Shown here piece after piece: positions 24,601 to 33,174 of a stretch of DNA of 64,000 bases. The stretch covers positions 62,001 to 126,000 of the forward strand of contig CAWHHJ010000015.1 of NCBI GenBank assembly GCA_963829085.1, read 5' to 3'. Origin of the DNA: PALSA-1004 sp963829085. GTDB lineage: Bacteria > Pseudomonadota > Gammaproteobacteria > Burkholderiales > SG8-41. A model generated the notes under the pieces. It made no database searches. It saw only the letters and a program-made list of their open reading frames with translations, and was not told the origin of the DNA. The translations under genes were made by a program, and so were the position numbers. The stretch's first letter is position 1, and each line of letters starts with the position of its first letter.

Positions 24601-25120
24601 GATCGAGTCTGCGGCGGATGTCGTCGTCTGGTGCTGCGACGAAGAACCGGGTTTCACGCCGACCCGTCCGCTGGATCGCAGTTTCGTCGGGAATATCGTG
24701 CAGGCGATGCACTCGTATGCGATCGGCAATCTCGGCGTCCAGGAAATCGCGATGAAGGGCGCCGACCGTCTCATCGCGATTGGTTCCGATCGCATGATGG
24801 CCGCTGTTGCGCAGGCGCGGCACGGAATGCTCAAGCCGTTTCTGAAGCCGCATCATTTCGCGATCGGCTCGATCAACTCGCCGATGCAATGCATGCTGAA
24901 AGAGATTTGCGCGCAGTGTCTGCAGCCTCACGTCGATCCGGTAACCGGCGCGACGACGTATGTCTTCTCATGCTTTAACCAGGACCAGCCGCTCGATTAC
25001 GTCGACTGGGATGCACTCAATCAGCGTCTGCGCCAGAACTCAGTGCAGGAGAAGCTAACCGCGGAGTGGATCGATCATTGCCTGGTCAAGCTCGACAAAC
25101 GGCAGATGCAGCGGGTGTGA
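21605..25120 (+). CDS. Large FAD/Fe-S NAD(P)H oxidoreductase: GltD-like and PyrK/NfnA-like halves in one chain
   Basis: 1171 residues from ATG 21605. Cys-rich segments near the N-terminal third (CIWCHEQGKDSC and CNDCMKACIY) look like [4Fe-4S] sites. A GltD-type FAD/NAD(P)-binding region follows, with RVLVAGMGPAGFSIAHFL and VVVVGGGLTAIDTATE. The last third resembles the electron-transfer subunit PyrK/NfnA: FRPGQFYRLQNFE, VILVGGGLGNAVLFS and a [2Fe-2S] ligand set in CMLKEICAQC with a last Cys in VFSCFNQ. This is the composition of NADH-dependent ferredoxin:NADP+ oxidoreductase (NfnAB) fused into one protein with an extra N-terminal part of about 400 residues. GTG 21536 is an alternative start. 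Stands alone on its strand. Confidence 0.8.
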   Translation: MLTLPYGLSFPDLYQREGVVRLDAAFVDELAATDKALWQGLVDARAQPDLLTFKQESELLIALAPYLDDFLARLFGIEAEVRALSARHTELAPLYSCKRLFIQRKAMHKIKPAEAAAIDGTALRSELTKLFGGEFTELAFAQYVTRWQLDEKAHAAELDVALRYAAWAAQTPEGRAMHRGTVLFKAPHKLDYMRLVPAIEEKTSGYPVFSAQPQHIRRRNGFKLTDRGTDLVGALDEAHYCIWCHEQGKDSCSKGLKEKGASGRGVASFKKSPFGVTLAGCPLDEKISEFHKVKTEGIAIGALAIIIVDNPMVAATGHRICNDCMKACIYQKQEPVNIPQAETRTLKDVLELPWGFEIYSLLTRWNPLNLRSPYPKLPTGKRVLVAGMGPAGFSIAHFLMNDGHTVAGVDGLKIEPLPVDISGVDELGRRAAFQPIRDVAELYEALDERIMAGFGGVAEYGITVRWDKNFLKVIRLLLERRREFALIGGVRFGGTLSTEDAFSLGFDHIALAVGAGRPTVLDMPNGLARGVRTASDFLMALQLTGAAKANSIANMQVRLPVVVVGGGLTAIDTATESLAYYPLQVEKFLLRYEALAKEHGEMAARLAWNEEERVVADEFLAHARAIRAERAAARRENREAGVLELVQQWGGATIAYRRRLIDSPAYTLNNEEVEKALEEGIRFAEGLTPLGVSVDPHGHATALRVSVQPRGEDGAWKEQQQIELPAKTILIAAGTQPNTVLAREEAPHFVLDGKYFAACDEDGNPLPVEKSISKPEQVRVLLSKRADGRFISYFGDVHPSFFGNVVKAIGSAKQGYPIISRVLEKVSPSSNVGDDEFLSALNIDLRATVHEVIRLTPTIVEVVVHAPLAARRFRPGQFYRLQNFETGAMTTEHSRLAMEGLALTGAWVDAEKGLVSTIVLEMGGSSDMCVLLKRGEPVILMGPTGTPTEIPSNETVILVGGGLGNAVLFSIGQAMRRAGNRVLYFAGYKHMADRYKVAEIESAADVVVWCCDEEPGFTPTRPLDRSFVGNIVQAMHSYAIGNLGVQEIAMKGADRLIAIGSDRMMAAVAQARHGMLKPFLKPHHFAIGSINSPMQCMLKEICAQCLQPHVDPVTGATTYVFSCFNQDQPLDYVDWDALNQRLRQNSVQEKLTAEWIDHCLVKLDKRQMQRV

Positions 25121-25239
25121 CCGCTGTCGACGCGGATATCAAGCGTAAAGCAACTCTCCACAGAGGATACAAAGGCCACACGACTCACCCTGTTCCACCT
25201 GGTTCGCCTCTTGCTGCTTGCTGCTGGGGTTCGAGGGAT

Positions 25240-26568
25240 CTACTGACGTCCCATGTCGCGCAGCACGTTGCCGAGCGTGCCGACCATCTCATCAATCTGC
25301 GGTTTGCTGATGATCAGCGGTGGTGACAATGCGATGATGTCGCCCGTCGTGCGAATGAGCACGCCTTTCTCGTAGCAGCGCTGGAAAGCTTCGAACGCGC
25401 GGGCAGTGGGTTTGCCCGGGACCGGCTCGAGCTCGATGCCGGCAACCAGCCCCATGTTTCTAACATCGATGACGTGCGGCAACTCACGCAGACTGTGCAC
25501 CGCATCTTCAAGGTACGGTGCAAGGTCACCCGCGCGCTTGAATAACTGCTCTTCTTCGAACACGTCGAGACTCGCCAGCGCGGCGGCCGCGGCCAGCGGA
25601 TGGCCGGAATACGTATAGCCATGAAAGAGCTCGATGGTATTTTCAGGCGCGGCGGCCATCATCTTGTCGTAGATGCCTTTGCGTACTACGACGGCGCCCA
25701 TCGGCACACTGCCGTTCGTCAAACCTTTGGCGAGACAAATAATGTCGGGGATGATGCCGAGCTTCTCACATGCAAACGATGCGCCGAGGCGGCCGAATCC
25801 GGTAATCACTTCGTCGAATATAAGCAGGATGCCGTGTTTGTCGCAAATCGCGCGCAGTTTCTCGAGGTAGCCTTTGGGCGGCACGAGCACACCCGCCGAA
25901 CCCGCAAGCGGTTCGACGATAACAGCCGCAATGTTCGACGCATCATGCAGCGCGATGATCCGATTTTCGAGTTCATCCGCAAGCTCGGCGCCCCATGCAG
26001 GCTGGCCGCGGCTGAATGAATTGCGCTCGAGGTCGTGCGTTTGCCGTAAATGATCGACGGTCGGCAGTAAGCTGCCGAATACTTTGCGGTTTGCCGGCAT
26101 GCCACCAACCGAAATGCCGCCGAAGTTGCCGCCGTGGTAGCCGCGCTCGCGCCCGATCAGCCAGCGCCGGCTACCTTCGCCGCGTGCACGGTGATAGGCA
26201 AGCGCAATTTTGAGCGCAGTCTCCACTGACTCGGATCCTGAGTTCGTGAAAAACGTATGATCGAGATCGCCCGGTAGCAGCGCTTTCAAGCGCGTTGCAA
26301 CCTTGAAGGGCAGCGGGTGGCCCATTTGGAACGGCGGCGCGTAGTCGAGCGCGCCGGCCTGCTTTTGAATTGCCTCGACGATTTTTTTGCGGCAGTGTCC
26401 CGCGTTGACGCACCAGAGTCCCGCGATGCCGTCGAGTACCTCACGCCCGTCGTCAGTCGTGAAATGCATATCCTTCGCCGACACCAACATGCGCGGCGCG
26501 GCTTTGAACTGGCGATTGGCCGTGAACGGCATCCAGAAGGCATCGAGATCGTAATCGTGTGGTTTCAT
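25240..26568 (-). CDS. Omega-amino acid (beta-alanine):pyruvate aminotransferase
   Basis: 442-residue class III PLP aminotransferase. The lysine that binds PLP is K281 in ICLAKGLTNG, and the pyridine-N Asp is D252 in IFDEVITGFGR. The N-terminus DLDAFWMPFTANRQFKAAPRM and GLWCVNAGH are typical of beta-alanine:pyruvate transaminases (EC 2.6.1.18 type), which make malonate semialdehyde and alanine. Convergent with the large oxidoreductase (119-base gap). Together with the PanB-like and PanE-like genes in this window it hints at degradation of pantothenate-like or beta-amino acid compounds, but the substrate range of this family is broad. Confidence 0.85.
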   Translation of the reverse strand: MKPHDYDLDAFWMPFTANRQFKAAPRMLVSAKDMHFTTDDGREVLDGIAGLWCVNAGHCRKKIVEAIQKQAGALDYAPPFQMGHPLPFKVATRLKALLPGDLDHTFFTNSGSESVETALKIALAYHRARGEGSRRWLIGRERGYHGGNFGGISVGGMPANRKVFGSLLPTVDHLRQTHDLERNSFSRGQPAWGAELADELENRIIALHDASNIAAVIVEPLAGSAGVLVPPKGYLEKLRAICDKHGILLIFDEVITGFGRLGASFACEKLGIIPDIICLAKGLTNGSVPMGAVVVRKGIYDKMMAAAPENTIELFHGYTYSGHPLAAAAALASLDVFEEEQLFKRAGDLAPYLEDAVHSLRELPHVIDVRNMGLVAGIELEPVPGKPTARAFEAFQRCYEKGVLIRTTGDIIALSPPLIISKPQIDEMVGTLGNVLRDMGRQ

Positions 26569-26608
26569 GACGGCTTTGAAGGTTGGGGTAGGTTGAAAGC
26601 GTATGCAG

Positions 26609-27613
26609 CTAGTCGACGCGCACGCCGGCTTTTTGTACGACGCGCGACCACTTCGCTATCTCGGCGATTATAAACTTGTGGAAGTCATCAGGGCTGCTAG
26701 CCACAATATCGACGCCCTGATTGACGATCCTTGATTTGAGGTCGGGCATTTGCACCGTGCGAGCAATCGTCCGCTGCAATGAGGTGACGATGGCCGGCGG
26801 CGTGCGTGCCGGGGCCAGTATTCCGTACCACGTGCCCGTTTCGACACCCGGGAAGCCGGCTTCAGTCATGGTCGGTATATCGGGTACCACGGTCGAGCGA
26901 CGCCGGTCCGCGACAGCCAGCGCGCGCAACCGCCCGCTCTTGATGTGTTGTTCAAGCGCGAGCGGCCCTGCAAACATCATCTGCACATGTCCGCCGAGCA
27001 GATCGGTGACGCCCGGACCGGAGCCTTTGTACGGAATGTGGGTAATCTCGATCGCCGCGACCAACTTGAAAAGCTCACCTGATAAATGCGGCGAGCTGCC
27101 GTTGCCGCCGGAAGCGAAGTTGAGCGAATTCGGTTTCGCTTTTGCGAGGGCGACGAGCTCCTTCACCGATTTCACCGGCACCGAAGGGTGCACCACGAGA
27201 ATGTTGGGCTGCGACACTACAAGCGATACAGGCGAGAAGTCTTTGACGCTGTCATAAGGCAATTTGGCAAGCAGACTCGGATTGACCGTATGTGTCGTGG
27301 TGATCATTACAAGCGTGTAGCCGTCCGGCGCGGCCCTCGCCGCCATCTCCGTGCCGATGGTGCTGCTCGCGCCCGGCCGGTTATCGATGACAACCGGTTG
27401 CCCTAACGCCTCGCTCAATGATGGCTGCAGCGTTCGCGCGAGCGCATCGGCGCTGCCCGCCGGCCCGAATGGAACAATAAGCCGCACGGGCCTTGCGGGA
27501 TAAACCGCCTGGTCCGCTGCATCCGCATTGAACACAGACGTAATACACGCGGTCGCGAAGACGCGCGCAGCGAGAGAGCGAAAGAGCAAGCGAAGGCCAC
27601 GCATGCGGCGCAT
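26609..27613 (-). CDS. Bug/TctC-type periplasmic solute-binding protein 1
   Basis: 334 residues with an N-terminal signal (hydrophobic stretch about 12-32) and the Bug family blocks YPARPVRLIVPFGPAGSAD, VVIDNRPGASSTIG, PDGYTLVM, LPYDSVKDFSPVS, SGGNGSSPHLSGELFK, ITHIPYKGSGPGVTDLL and FPGVETGTWYGILAP. Such proteins bind carboxylates or amides and normally serve a TctAB transporter, but no tctA or tctB is in this window. It lies 40 bases downstream of the aminotransferase start, upstream on the same strand, so the two are probably one transcript. Divergent from the hydrolase at 27735. Confidence 0.88.
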   Translation of the reverse strand: MRRMRGLRLLFRSLAARVFATACITSVFNADAADQAVYPARPVRLIVPFGPAGSADALARTLQPSLSEALGQPVVIDNRPGASSTIGTEMAARAAPDGYTLVMITTTHTVNPSLLAKLPYDSVKDFSPVSLVVSQPNILVVHPSVPVKSVKELVALAKAKPNSLNFASGGNGSSPHLSGELFKLVAAIEITHIPYKGSGPGVTDLLGGHVQMMFAGPLALEQHIKSGRLRALAVADRRRSTVVPDIPTMTEAGFPGVETGTWYGILAPARTPPAIVTSLQRTIARTVQMPDLKSRIVNQGVDIVASSPDDFHKFIIAEIAKWSRVVQKAGVRVD

Positions 27614-27734
27614 GTTAGCAAATCGCCCGTGTGATCGACACGTCCATCACGCGCGACGACTGACGTTCCATTATAATTTCCAGCACAGATCTTCTCTCTA
27701 TCGCTACCGCGGAACTCATGATCGACTTCATGCA

Positions 27735-28556
27735 ATGACGGATTCATTCCATTGGCAGGCGAGCGACGGCACCGATCTGCATTATTGCGTTGATGATTTC
27801 ACAGATCCTTGGAAGAAGCCCGAATGCGTTGTGGTGCTGCACCCCGGCATGGGCAGCGCGTTGCGGCTGTACGCCTGGGTGCCGCATCTTGCGCGGGACT
27901 ATCGCGTCGTGCGTCCCGACATTCGCGGCCATGGTAAATCGCAGCCCGGTCTGGATAAGCCGCTCACGAATGAGCGGCTTGCGCGCGATCTCATCGAACT
28001 CATCGATCGGCTTGACTGCGAGCGTGTGCATGTCATCGGCGCGTCGGCAGGCGGCATCATTGCCATGCATGCGGCGCTCTTGTTTCCCGGGCGTTTCGCT
28101 TCACTCGCACTGTATGCCGCCACACCGGGCATCAATCGTGAGCGTCCGGCGAAAGGCAACTGGCTCGCGCGCGTTGCTAAAGGCGGCGTGCGCCAGTTCC
28201 TGACCGAAACTCTGCGTGACCGCATTGGCGATGCGAGTCCTGCGCACGGTAAATGGTTTCTCGATACGGCCGAAGGCGTCACGCCGGAATTCCTCGGTCG
28301 CTTCGTGCCGCTCATGGCGAGCGATTATTTCCCTGATCGCTTGAAGGCGATTGAATGTCCGACATTGATGGTAGTGCCTGACCCGGATCCCATGGTGGAA
28401 GCGCACGAATATGAGCGCATGCGGAATAATCTGAAGAAGTGCCGCTACGTGAGCGTGAAAGGCGCGAGTCACAGCATGGTGGGCGAGATTCCCGATCGCT
28501 GCGCCCTCGAGGCGAAACGTTTCCTCGACGACGTTCGCGCCGGCCGCACGCTATAG
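27735..28556 (+). CDS. Alpha/beta hydrolase 1 of a four-member local family
   Basis: 273 residues. The nucleophile elbow is GASAGG, the oxyanion region is VLHPGMGS, the strand-turn RPDIRGHGKS is typical of lactonase/esterase folds, and the C-terminal catalytic His is in KGASHSMVGEIP. The N-terminal signature DDFTDPW recurs as DDFSDPW, DDYSDPW and DDYTDPW in the hydrolases at 29546, 35857 and 39328. Closest in outline to 3-oxoadipate enol-lactonase-like enzymes; actual substrate unknown. Upstream, a TATAAT box at 27672-27677 may be its promoter. A Bug gene follows after 4 bases. Confidence 0.8.
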   Translation: MTDSFHWQASDGTDLHYCVDDFTDPWKKPECVVVLHPGMGSALRLYAWVPHLARDYRVVRPDIRGHGKSQPGLDKPLTNERLARDLIELIDRLDCERVHVIGASAGGIIAMHAALLFPGRFASLALYAATPGINRERPAKGNWLARVAKGGVRQFLTETLRDRIGDASPAHGKWFLDTAEGVTPEFLGRFVPLMASDYFPDRLKAIECPTLMVVPDPDPMVEAHEYERMRNNLKKCRYVSVKGASHSMVGEIPDRCALEAKRFLDDVRAGRTL

Positions 28557-28560
28557 CCGC

Positions 28561-29526
28561 ATGCAGCTCAAGGCCCTGTATTCATGTGCGGCTGCTAGCT
28601 TGACGCTCATCGCAACAGCCGGCGCGCAGTCGTACCCCGTGAAGCCGATCCGGCTGATCTCCGGATTCCCGGCCGGCGGCGCTAACGATTATCACGCGCG
28701 CGTGCTGGCACAAAAGCTGTCCGAGCAGTTGGGGCAAAGCGTAATCGTCGAGAATCGCGGCGGTGCCGGCGGCACGATTGCGGCCGACGCGGTCGCCAAA
28801 TCACCGCCCGACGGCTACAACCTGTTGATGGGTTTCGGCTCGCTTGCGGTGGCGCCGAGCGTGTACGCGAAATTACCGTTTGACGTGCTGAAGGATTTCA
28901 CCGCTATCTCGCTAGCATGCCGCATACAGAACGTATTGGTGGTGCCGACAGCGCTGCCTGCGAAAAACGTGCAGGAACTGATCGCACTGGCACGAGCGCA
29001 TCCCGGCAAGATGAACTACGCGTCTTCGGGTATAGGCGCGACGCCGCATCTGTCAGCGGAAATGTTCAAGTCGCTGGCGAAAGTGGATATCGCGCACATC
29101 CCCTACAAGGGGGACACACCGGCATTCGTCGATCTGCTGGCAGGGCAGGTAGATATGATGATTACGGTCGTGCAGTCGACACTCGTGCACATTGAATCGC
29201 GGAAACTGCGGCCGCTCGCGGTGACCGGTGCGAAGCGTACTGCTAGCCTGCCGCAGGTGCCGACGATGCAGGAAGCCGGATTGCGTGGCTATGAGCTCAC
29301 GTCATGGTTCGGTGTGATGGGACCGCCTAATATGCCACGTGACATTGTCGATCGGCTCAACGGCGCTATCGTCAAGGCAATCGCAATACGTGACGTCGGA
29401 GAGAAGTTCACCGCCGGCGGCTCGGAACCGGAGTCCAGCACGCCCGAACAGTTCGCCCAAATGATACGCGACGACGTCGCGAAGTTCGCTCACATCGTCA
29501 AGGCCGCCGGCATCACGCCTCAGTAA
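28561..29526 (+). CDS. Bug/TctC-type periplasmic solute-binding protein 2
   Basis: 321 residues with a clear signal peptide (cleavage near TAGAQ) followed by YPVKPIRLISGFPAGGAND, IVENRGGAGGTIAAD, PDGYNLLM, LPFDVLKDFTAIS and IAHIPYKGDTPAFVDLL. Most similar, among the six in the window, to the one at 33175 (shared AGGAND and YKGDTPA). It is in a tight run hydrolase 1 - Bug 2 - hydrolase 2, with gaps of 4 and 19 bases. Confidence 0.88.
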   Translation: MQLKALYSCAAASLTLIATAGAQSYPVKPIRLISGFPAGGANDYHARVLAQKLSEQLGQSVIVENRGGAGGTIAADAVAKSPPDGYNLLMGFGSLAVAPSVYAKLPFDVLKDFTAISLACRIQNVLVVPTALPAKNVQELIALARAHPGKMNYASSGIGATPHLSAEMFKSLAKVDIAHIPYKGDTPAFVDLLAGQVDMMITVVQSTLVHIESRKLRPLAVTGAKRTASLPQVPTMQEAGLRGYELTSWFGVMGPPNMPRDIVDRLNGAIVKAIAIRDVGEKFTAGGSEPESSTPEQFAQMIRDDVAKFAHIVKAAGITPQ

Positions 29527-29545
29527 TGCTGCAAGGAAATGTCGA

Positions 29546-30370
29546 ATGGAAATGCACAAGCAAACATTTAAGACCAGCGATGGCATCGAGATCGCCTACT
29601 ACATCGATGACTTCAGCGACCCGTGGCGACCGGCGGACCCTCTGCTCGTGCTCCATCCGGCAATGAGCAGCTCACGACGTTATTACTCGATGGTTCCAGG
29701 TCTCGCGCGACGCTTTGGTGTCATTCGCATGGACACGCGCGGTCATGGCGAGTCGCAAATTCCACCCGCCAGCGTACCGGTCAACAAAGAACGGTTGATG
29801 CTCGACGTGTGCGGGTTGCTCGACCATCTCAAACTGCAGAAGGTGCATGTGCTGGCGGCATCGGCTGGAGGCTACTCAGCGCAGCAACTCGCGATTCATC
29901 GACCCGAACGCGTCAAGAGTCTGGTACTGTTTTGTTCAACGCCCGGTTTCAAGGGTGAACAGGGCAAGCGCTGGTTGCGTGACGCGGCGAAGCGCGGCAT
30001 GCGCGAAGTATTCGGCGAAACGATCAACGACCGCTTGCCGGTGGGAGAGGCCGACCCGAAGCTCGTCGCGTGGGTTCTCGATGAGATCTGCAAGAATGAT
30101 CTCGATTACCTCGCACGCTTCATCGGCTATTGGACCGACACCGATTTCATGGACGAGATCAGCGCTATCAGATGTCCGACGTTGCTCGTTGCGCCCGGTG
30201 CAGAGCCCATCGGTTCTATATCGTTGTACTCGGAAATGATGAAGCGTATCAAGGACGCCAGGCTCATCGTCTATGAAAACGCGCGGCATAACGTGTACGA
30301 CTATATGCCTGATCGCTGCGTCAGAGACGCGCTCGATTTTTACGCGCAGCGGTTTCCACAGCCCGAGTAA
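29546..30370 (+). CDS. Alpha/beta hydrolase 2 of the local family
   Basis: 274 residues. DDFSDPW near the N-terminus, LHPAMSSSRRYYSMVPGLA, MDTRGHGESQIP and a nucleophile elbow AASAGG, in which the first Gly of GXSXG is Ala. The C-terminal His is in YENARHNVYDYMPD. Starts 19 bases after Bug 2 and is followed after 25 bases by the Ntn hydrolase gene, all on one strand. Likely hydrolyses an ester, lactone or C-C bond of a pathway intermediate. Confidence 0.78.
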   Translation: MEMHKQTFKTSDGIEIAYYIDDFSDPWRPADPLLVLHPAMSSSRRYYSMVPGLARRFGVIRMDTRGHGESQIPPASVPVNKERLMLDVCGLLDHLKLQKVHVLAASAGGYSAQQLAIHRPERVKSLVLFCSTPGFKGEQGKRWLRDAAKRGMREVFGETINDRLPVGEADPKLVAWVLDEICKNDLDYLARFIGYWTDTDFMDEISAIRCPTLLVAPGAEPIGSISLYSEMMKRIKDARLIVYENARHNVYDYMPDRCVRDALDFYAQRFPQPE

Positions 30371-30395
30371 GCCGCGGTCGCGACAAGGAGACGCT

Positions 30396-31511
30396 ATGTA
30401 TAAGCCCTTCCCGGTGATCAGTATTGAAGGTGATGCGCATGAGTGCGGCGAGCAGCATGGCGCCGGCGCGGCCGCACGTGTTGCGAAGACGATAGATTTC
30501 TATCTGCCGTCGTTTGTTTCGCAGGCGAAGCTCACGCTCGAGGAAGTGCGCGAACGCGCGCGCGGCTACGGTGCTCAGATCGAAACGATCGACGCCGACA
30601 TCATGCAGGAGTTGAAAGGCATCGCCGCGGGCGCCCGGCAAAAGCTCGAGGATGTGATCGCAGTCAATTGCCGCACGGAGCTGCTCTATGGCAGCCTGGC
30701 CGGGACCAAGCCTGCAACCGAGTGCACGACAGTGGTTGCCCTGCCGGAAGCGACAAAGGACGGCAACATCCTGATCGGCAAGAACTGGGACTGGCGCAAT
30801 CAGACAATTGAATCGGTAGTGGTATTGCGCATCAGGCAGCGCAACAAGCCGGCACTCTCGATGATTGTCGAAGCAGGCATGGTAGGCCGCGATGGATTCA
30901 ACGAGCACGGCGTGCTCGTCTGCGGCAATCTTCTCGTGTCGAACGATGATCGCGGCAAGGTCGGCGTACCCATTCCGATCCTGCGCCGGCGCATATTGCA
31001 TTCGCGCTTCTACTACGAAGCGATCGACACGCTGGTGCGCGCGCCGCGTGGCGCATCCGGCAATTACGTCATTGCCCACCGCGACGGCGTCGCAATCGAT
31101 TTCGAGACTACCCCCGAAAATGTTTATGTAGTGTATCCGGAGCGTGGGCTGCTGACGCACGCCAACCATTTTCAGTCGACGGTTGCACAGACGACCGGCG
31201 TCACCAAGTATTACACCGGAGATACCTTGTATCGCGATTTTCGCGCGCGCCAGTTACTCGAACCGAAGATCGGTAGCATTACCATCGACGACATCAAGTC
31301 CGTGCTGCGCGATACGTTTGGCGCGCCACGCGCTATCTGCCGTACGCCGCATGAGTATCCAGGGCATGAACCGACAATGACGATAGCGTCGCTTGTCTTC
31401 GATTTACAGCACGGCGTGATGCACGTAGCCGCCGGGCAGCCGACGGATTCCGAGTACCAGCCGGTCAGATTGCCCGACGCCATCGAGCTCAAGGTCGCGC
31501 ATGCGCGCTGA
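30396..31511 (+). CDS. C45-type Ntn hydrolase (acyl-CoA:6-APA acyltransferase-like)
   Basis: 371 residues resembling the penicillin acyltransferase/acyl-CoA:6-aminopenicillanate acyltransferase family, self-processing amide-forming or amide-cleaving enzymes. The presumed new N-terminal Cys is in PATECTTVVAL (near residue 110). GKNWDWRNQTIESVVVLR follows, and the family GRDGFNEHGVLVCGN is present. ATG 30396 follows AAGGAG at good spacing. No signal peptide, so cytoplasmic. In this array it probably opens or transfers an amide; amide substrates would fit the nearby NodB-like protein and the beta-alanine-type aminotransferase. Confidence 0.72.
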   Translation: MYKPFPVISIEGDAHECGEQHGAGAAARVAKTIDFYLPSFVSQAKLTLEEVRERARGYGAQIETIDADIMQELKGIAAGARQKLEDVIAVNCRTELLYGSLAGTKPATECTTVVALPEATKDGNILIGKNWDWRNQTIESVVVLRIRQRNKPALSMIVEAGMVGRDGFNEHGVLVCGNLLVSNDDRGKVGVPIPILRRRILHSRFYYEAIDTLVRAPRGASGNYVIAHRDGVAIDFETTPENVYVVYPERGLLTHANHFQSTVAQTTGVTKYYTGDTLYRDFRARQLLEPKIGSITIDDIKSVLRDTFGAPRAICRTPHEYPGHEPTMTIASLVFDLQHGVMHVAAGQPTDSEYQPVRLPDAIELKVAHAR

Positions 31512-31546
31512 GTTTGTAAACGATCCGCTTGTGTAAGAGGGCCAGC

Positions 31547-32090
31547 ATGCGCCTGCCTGCTGTTGACGAAAAAGACAACGCCGATGCGGCGGCCGTATTT
31601 GCCGAGATATACAAGACGCGCGGCACCGTCTCGCATGTACTGCGCAGTCTCGGACACGCACCGCAGGGGCTTGCGCGCGTTTGCGGCTTACGGGGAGTAT
31701 GTGCGATATCGCAGCAGTCTCACGGGACGTGTCCGCGAGCTTGCCATTCTCGGGCTTGCGCGCGGCAACCAGTATGCTTGGACACATCACGCGCCGTTTG
31801 CGCTCAAAGAAGGCGTCACTCAGGACGAGCTCGATCAACTCAATGCCGGCTCACTCGCCGCGAGTCTGACCGGAGCCGAGCGCGTAGCTGTTCAATATGC
31901 GCGTGAGTTTGCCAATGGCGGTGCGGTGAGCGATGAAACGTTTGCGCGCGTGCGTTCGGAGTTCGATGAGCGCGGAGTCACTGATCTGACGCTTTTGTGC
32001 GGCTACTTTATCGCTCTTGCATCGGTGATCAATGCGATGCAGATCCAACTCGAGACCGACCGCGTTCCGCTGATGAAGCCGGTCGCGTAA
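31547..32090 (+). CDS. Carboxymuconolactone decarboxylase/AhpD-family protein, frameshifted
   Basis: About 180 residues when one base is removed from the run gcgcgcg near 31674-31679. The first frame gives EIYKTRGTVSHVLRSLGHAPQGLAR, the second FAAYGEYVRYRSSLTGRVRELAILGLARGNQYAW and THHAPFALKEGVTQDELDQL. The join matches its homologue at 34148-34708 without gap. The family signature Glu-x8-Cys-x2-Cys-x3-His of AhpD is absent: there is no CxxC, and the equivalent segment is YAWTHHAPFAL, as in CMD-like proteins of degradation clusters. Function is probably an isomerase or decarboxylase-like step. The TTG-started PanE-like gene follows 40 bases downstream. Confidence 0.7.
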
Positions 32091-32130
32091 CGAGCTTCAG
32101 TGAAAGCGTGAAGTTGACGGTCGCTAACGG

Positions 32131-33174
32131 TTGAAGGAGCGCATTGTTTTCGTCGGCGCCGGTGCGGTCGGTGGTTATACCGGCGGCCACATGGCGCGCG
32201 CAGGCCACGATGTGACGCTCGTCGATCCGTGGTCGGCGCATATCGACACGATCAAGCGCAACGGACTGCATCTGGGCGGAACCCAGGGTGAGCATGATGT
32301 GCAGGTGCGGGCGCTGCACATCTCGGACGTGCAAAGCCTGCCGCAGCATGCGGTCGATATCGCATTCATTTGCATGAAGCTCTACGACACTGACTGGGCA
32401 GTCGCGCTCATCAAGCCCTATCTTGCGCCTGACGGATTTGTGGTCAGCATGCAGAACAGTCTCGTCGAAGAACGCGTTGCCCACATCGTCGGATGGGGCC
32501 GTACGCTCGGCTGCATCGCAAGCACAATCAGCGTCGAAGCCGTGGCGCCTGGCCGCATCATGCGCACACAACTGCCCGGCGGGGATGCCTATACCGTATT
32601 TAGAGTCGGCGAATTACATGGCGCGATAACTGCCCGCGCCGAGCGCGTCGCTCAGATGCTGCGCGCAGTGGACAGTGCAAAGGTGACGGCTAACTTGTGG
32701 GGCGAGCGCTGGTCCAAGCTGACTGCAAATACCATGACGACGGGCGTCAGCGGCGCTTCGGGTCTGGATCTCAACGAAGTGGTCGCGTATGAACCGGCGC
32801 GGCGGCTACAGATTCGTCTTGCCGCCGAAGCGATACAGGTCGGCATCGCGCTCGGGTTCAAGCTCGAGATGATTCGCGGATTGTCCGCGGACAAATGGCT
32901 GGCTGCCGCTGCAGGCAACACTGCGATGATCGACGAGGTAAACGCGTGCATGCTCGAGGGGCTGCGTAAACGGCCGGAAGGCGGTCGCTCGGGCACTGCT
33001 CAGGACATAGCGAAGGGACGCCGCACGGAAGTCGATTTCATGAACGGCTACGTCGCGGAGGAGGGCCGCAAGGTTGGCGTGGCCGCGCCGACGCATGCTG
33101 CTGTCGCGCTGCTGGTCAAACGCATCGAGCGCGGGGAACTGAGGCCCGCGCGCTCGTTGCTGGATGACGTCTGA
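32131..33174 (+). CDS. Ketopantoate reductase-like (ApbA/PanE family) dehydrogenase
   Basis: 347 residues beginning with TTG 32131. The N-terminal Rossmann motif is VFVGAGAVGGYTGGHMARAGHDVTLVD, the catalytic Lys region is WGERWSKLTANTMTTGVSG, and the C-terminal domain has KGRRTEVDFMNGYV followed by PTHAAVALLVKRIERGE. The family reduces 2-keto acids such as ketopantoate with NADPH. Paired with a PanB-like enzyme elsewhere in the window it could oxidise or reduce a pantoate-like intermediate. Convergent with Bug 3, whose stop codon begins at the next base. Confidence 0.85.
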   Translation: MKERIVFVGAGAVGGYTGGHMARAGHDVTLVDPWSAHIDTIKRNGLHLGGTQGEHDVQVRALHISDVQSLPQHAVDIAFICMKLYDTDWAVALIKPYLAPDGFVVSMQNSLVEERVAHIVGWGRTLGCIASTISVEAVAPGRIMRTQLPGGDAYTVFRVGELHGAITARAERVAQMLRAVDSAKVTANLWGERWSKLTANTMTTGVSGASGLDLNEVVAYEPARRLQIRLAAEAIQVGIALGFKLEMIRGLSADKWLAAAAGNTAMIDEVNACMLEGLRKRPEGGRSGTAQDIAKGRRTEVDFMNGYVAEEGRKVGVAAPTHAAVALLVKRIERGELRPARSLLDDV

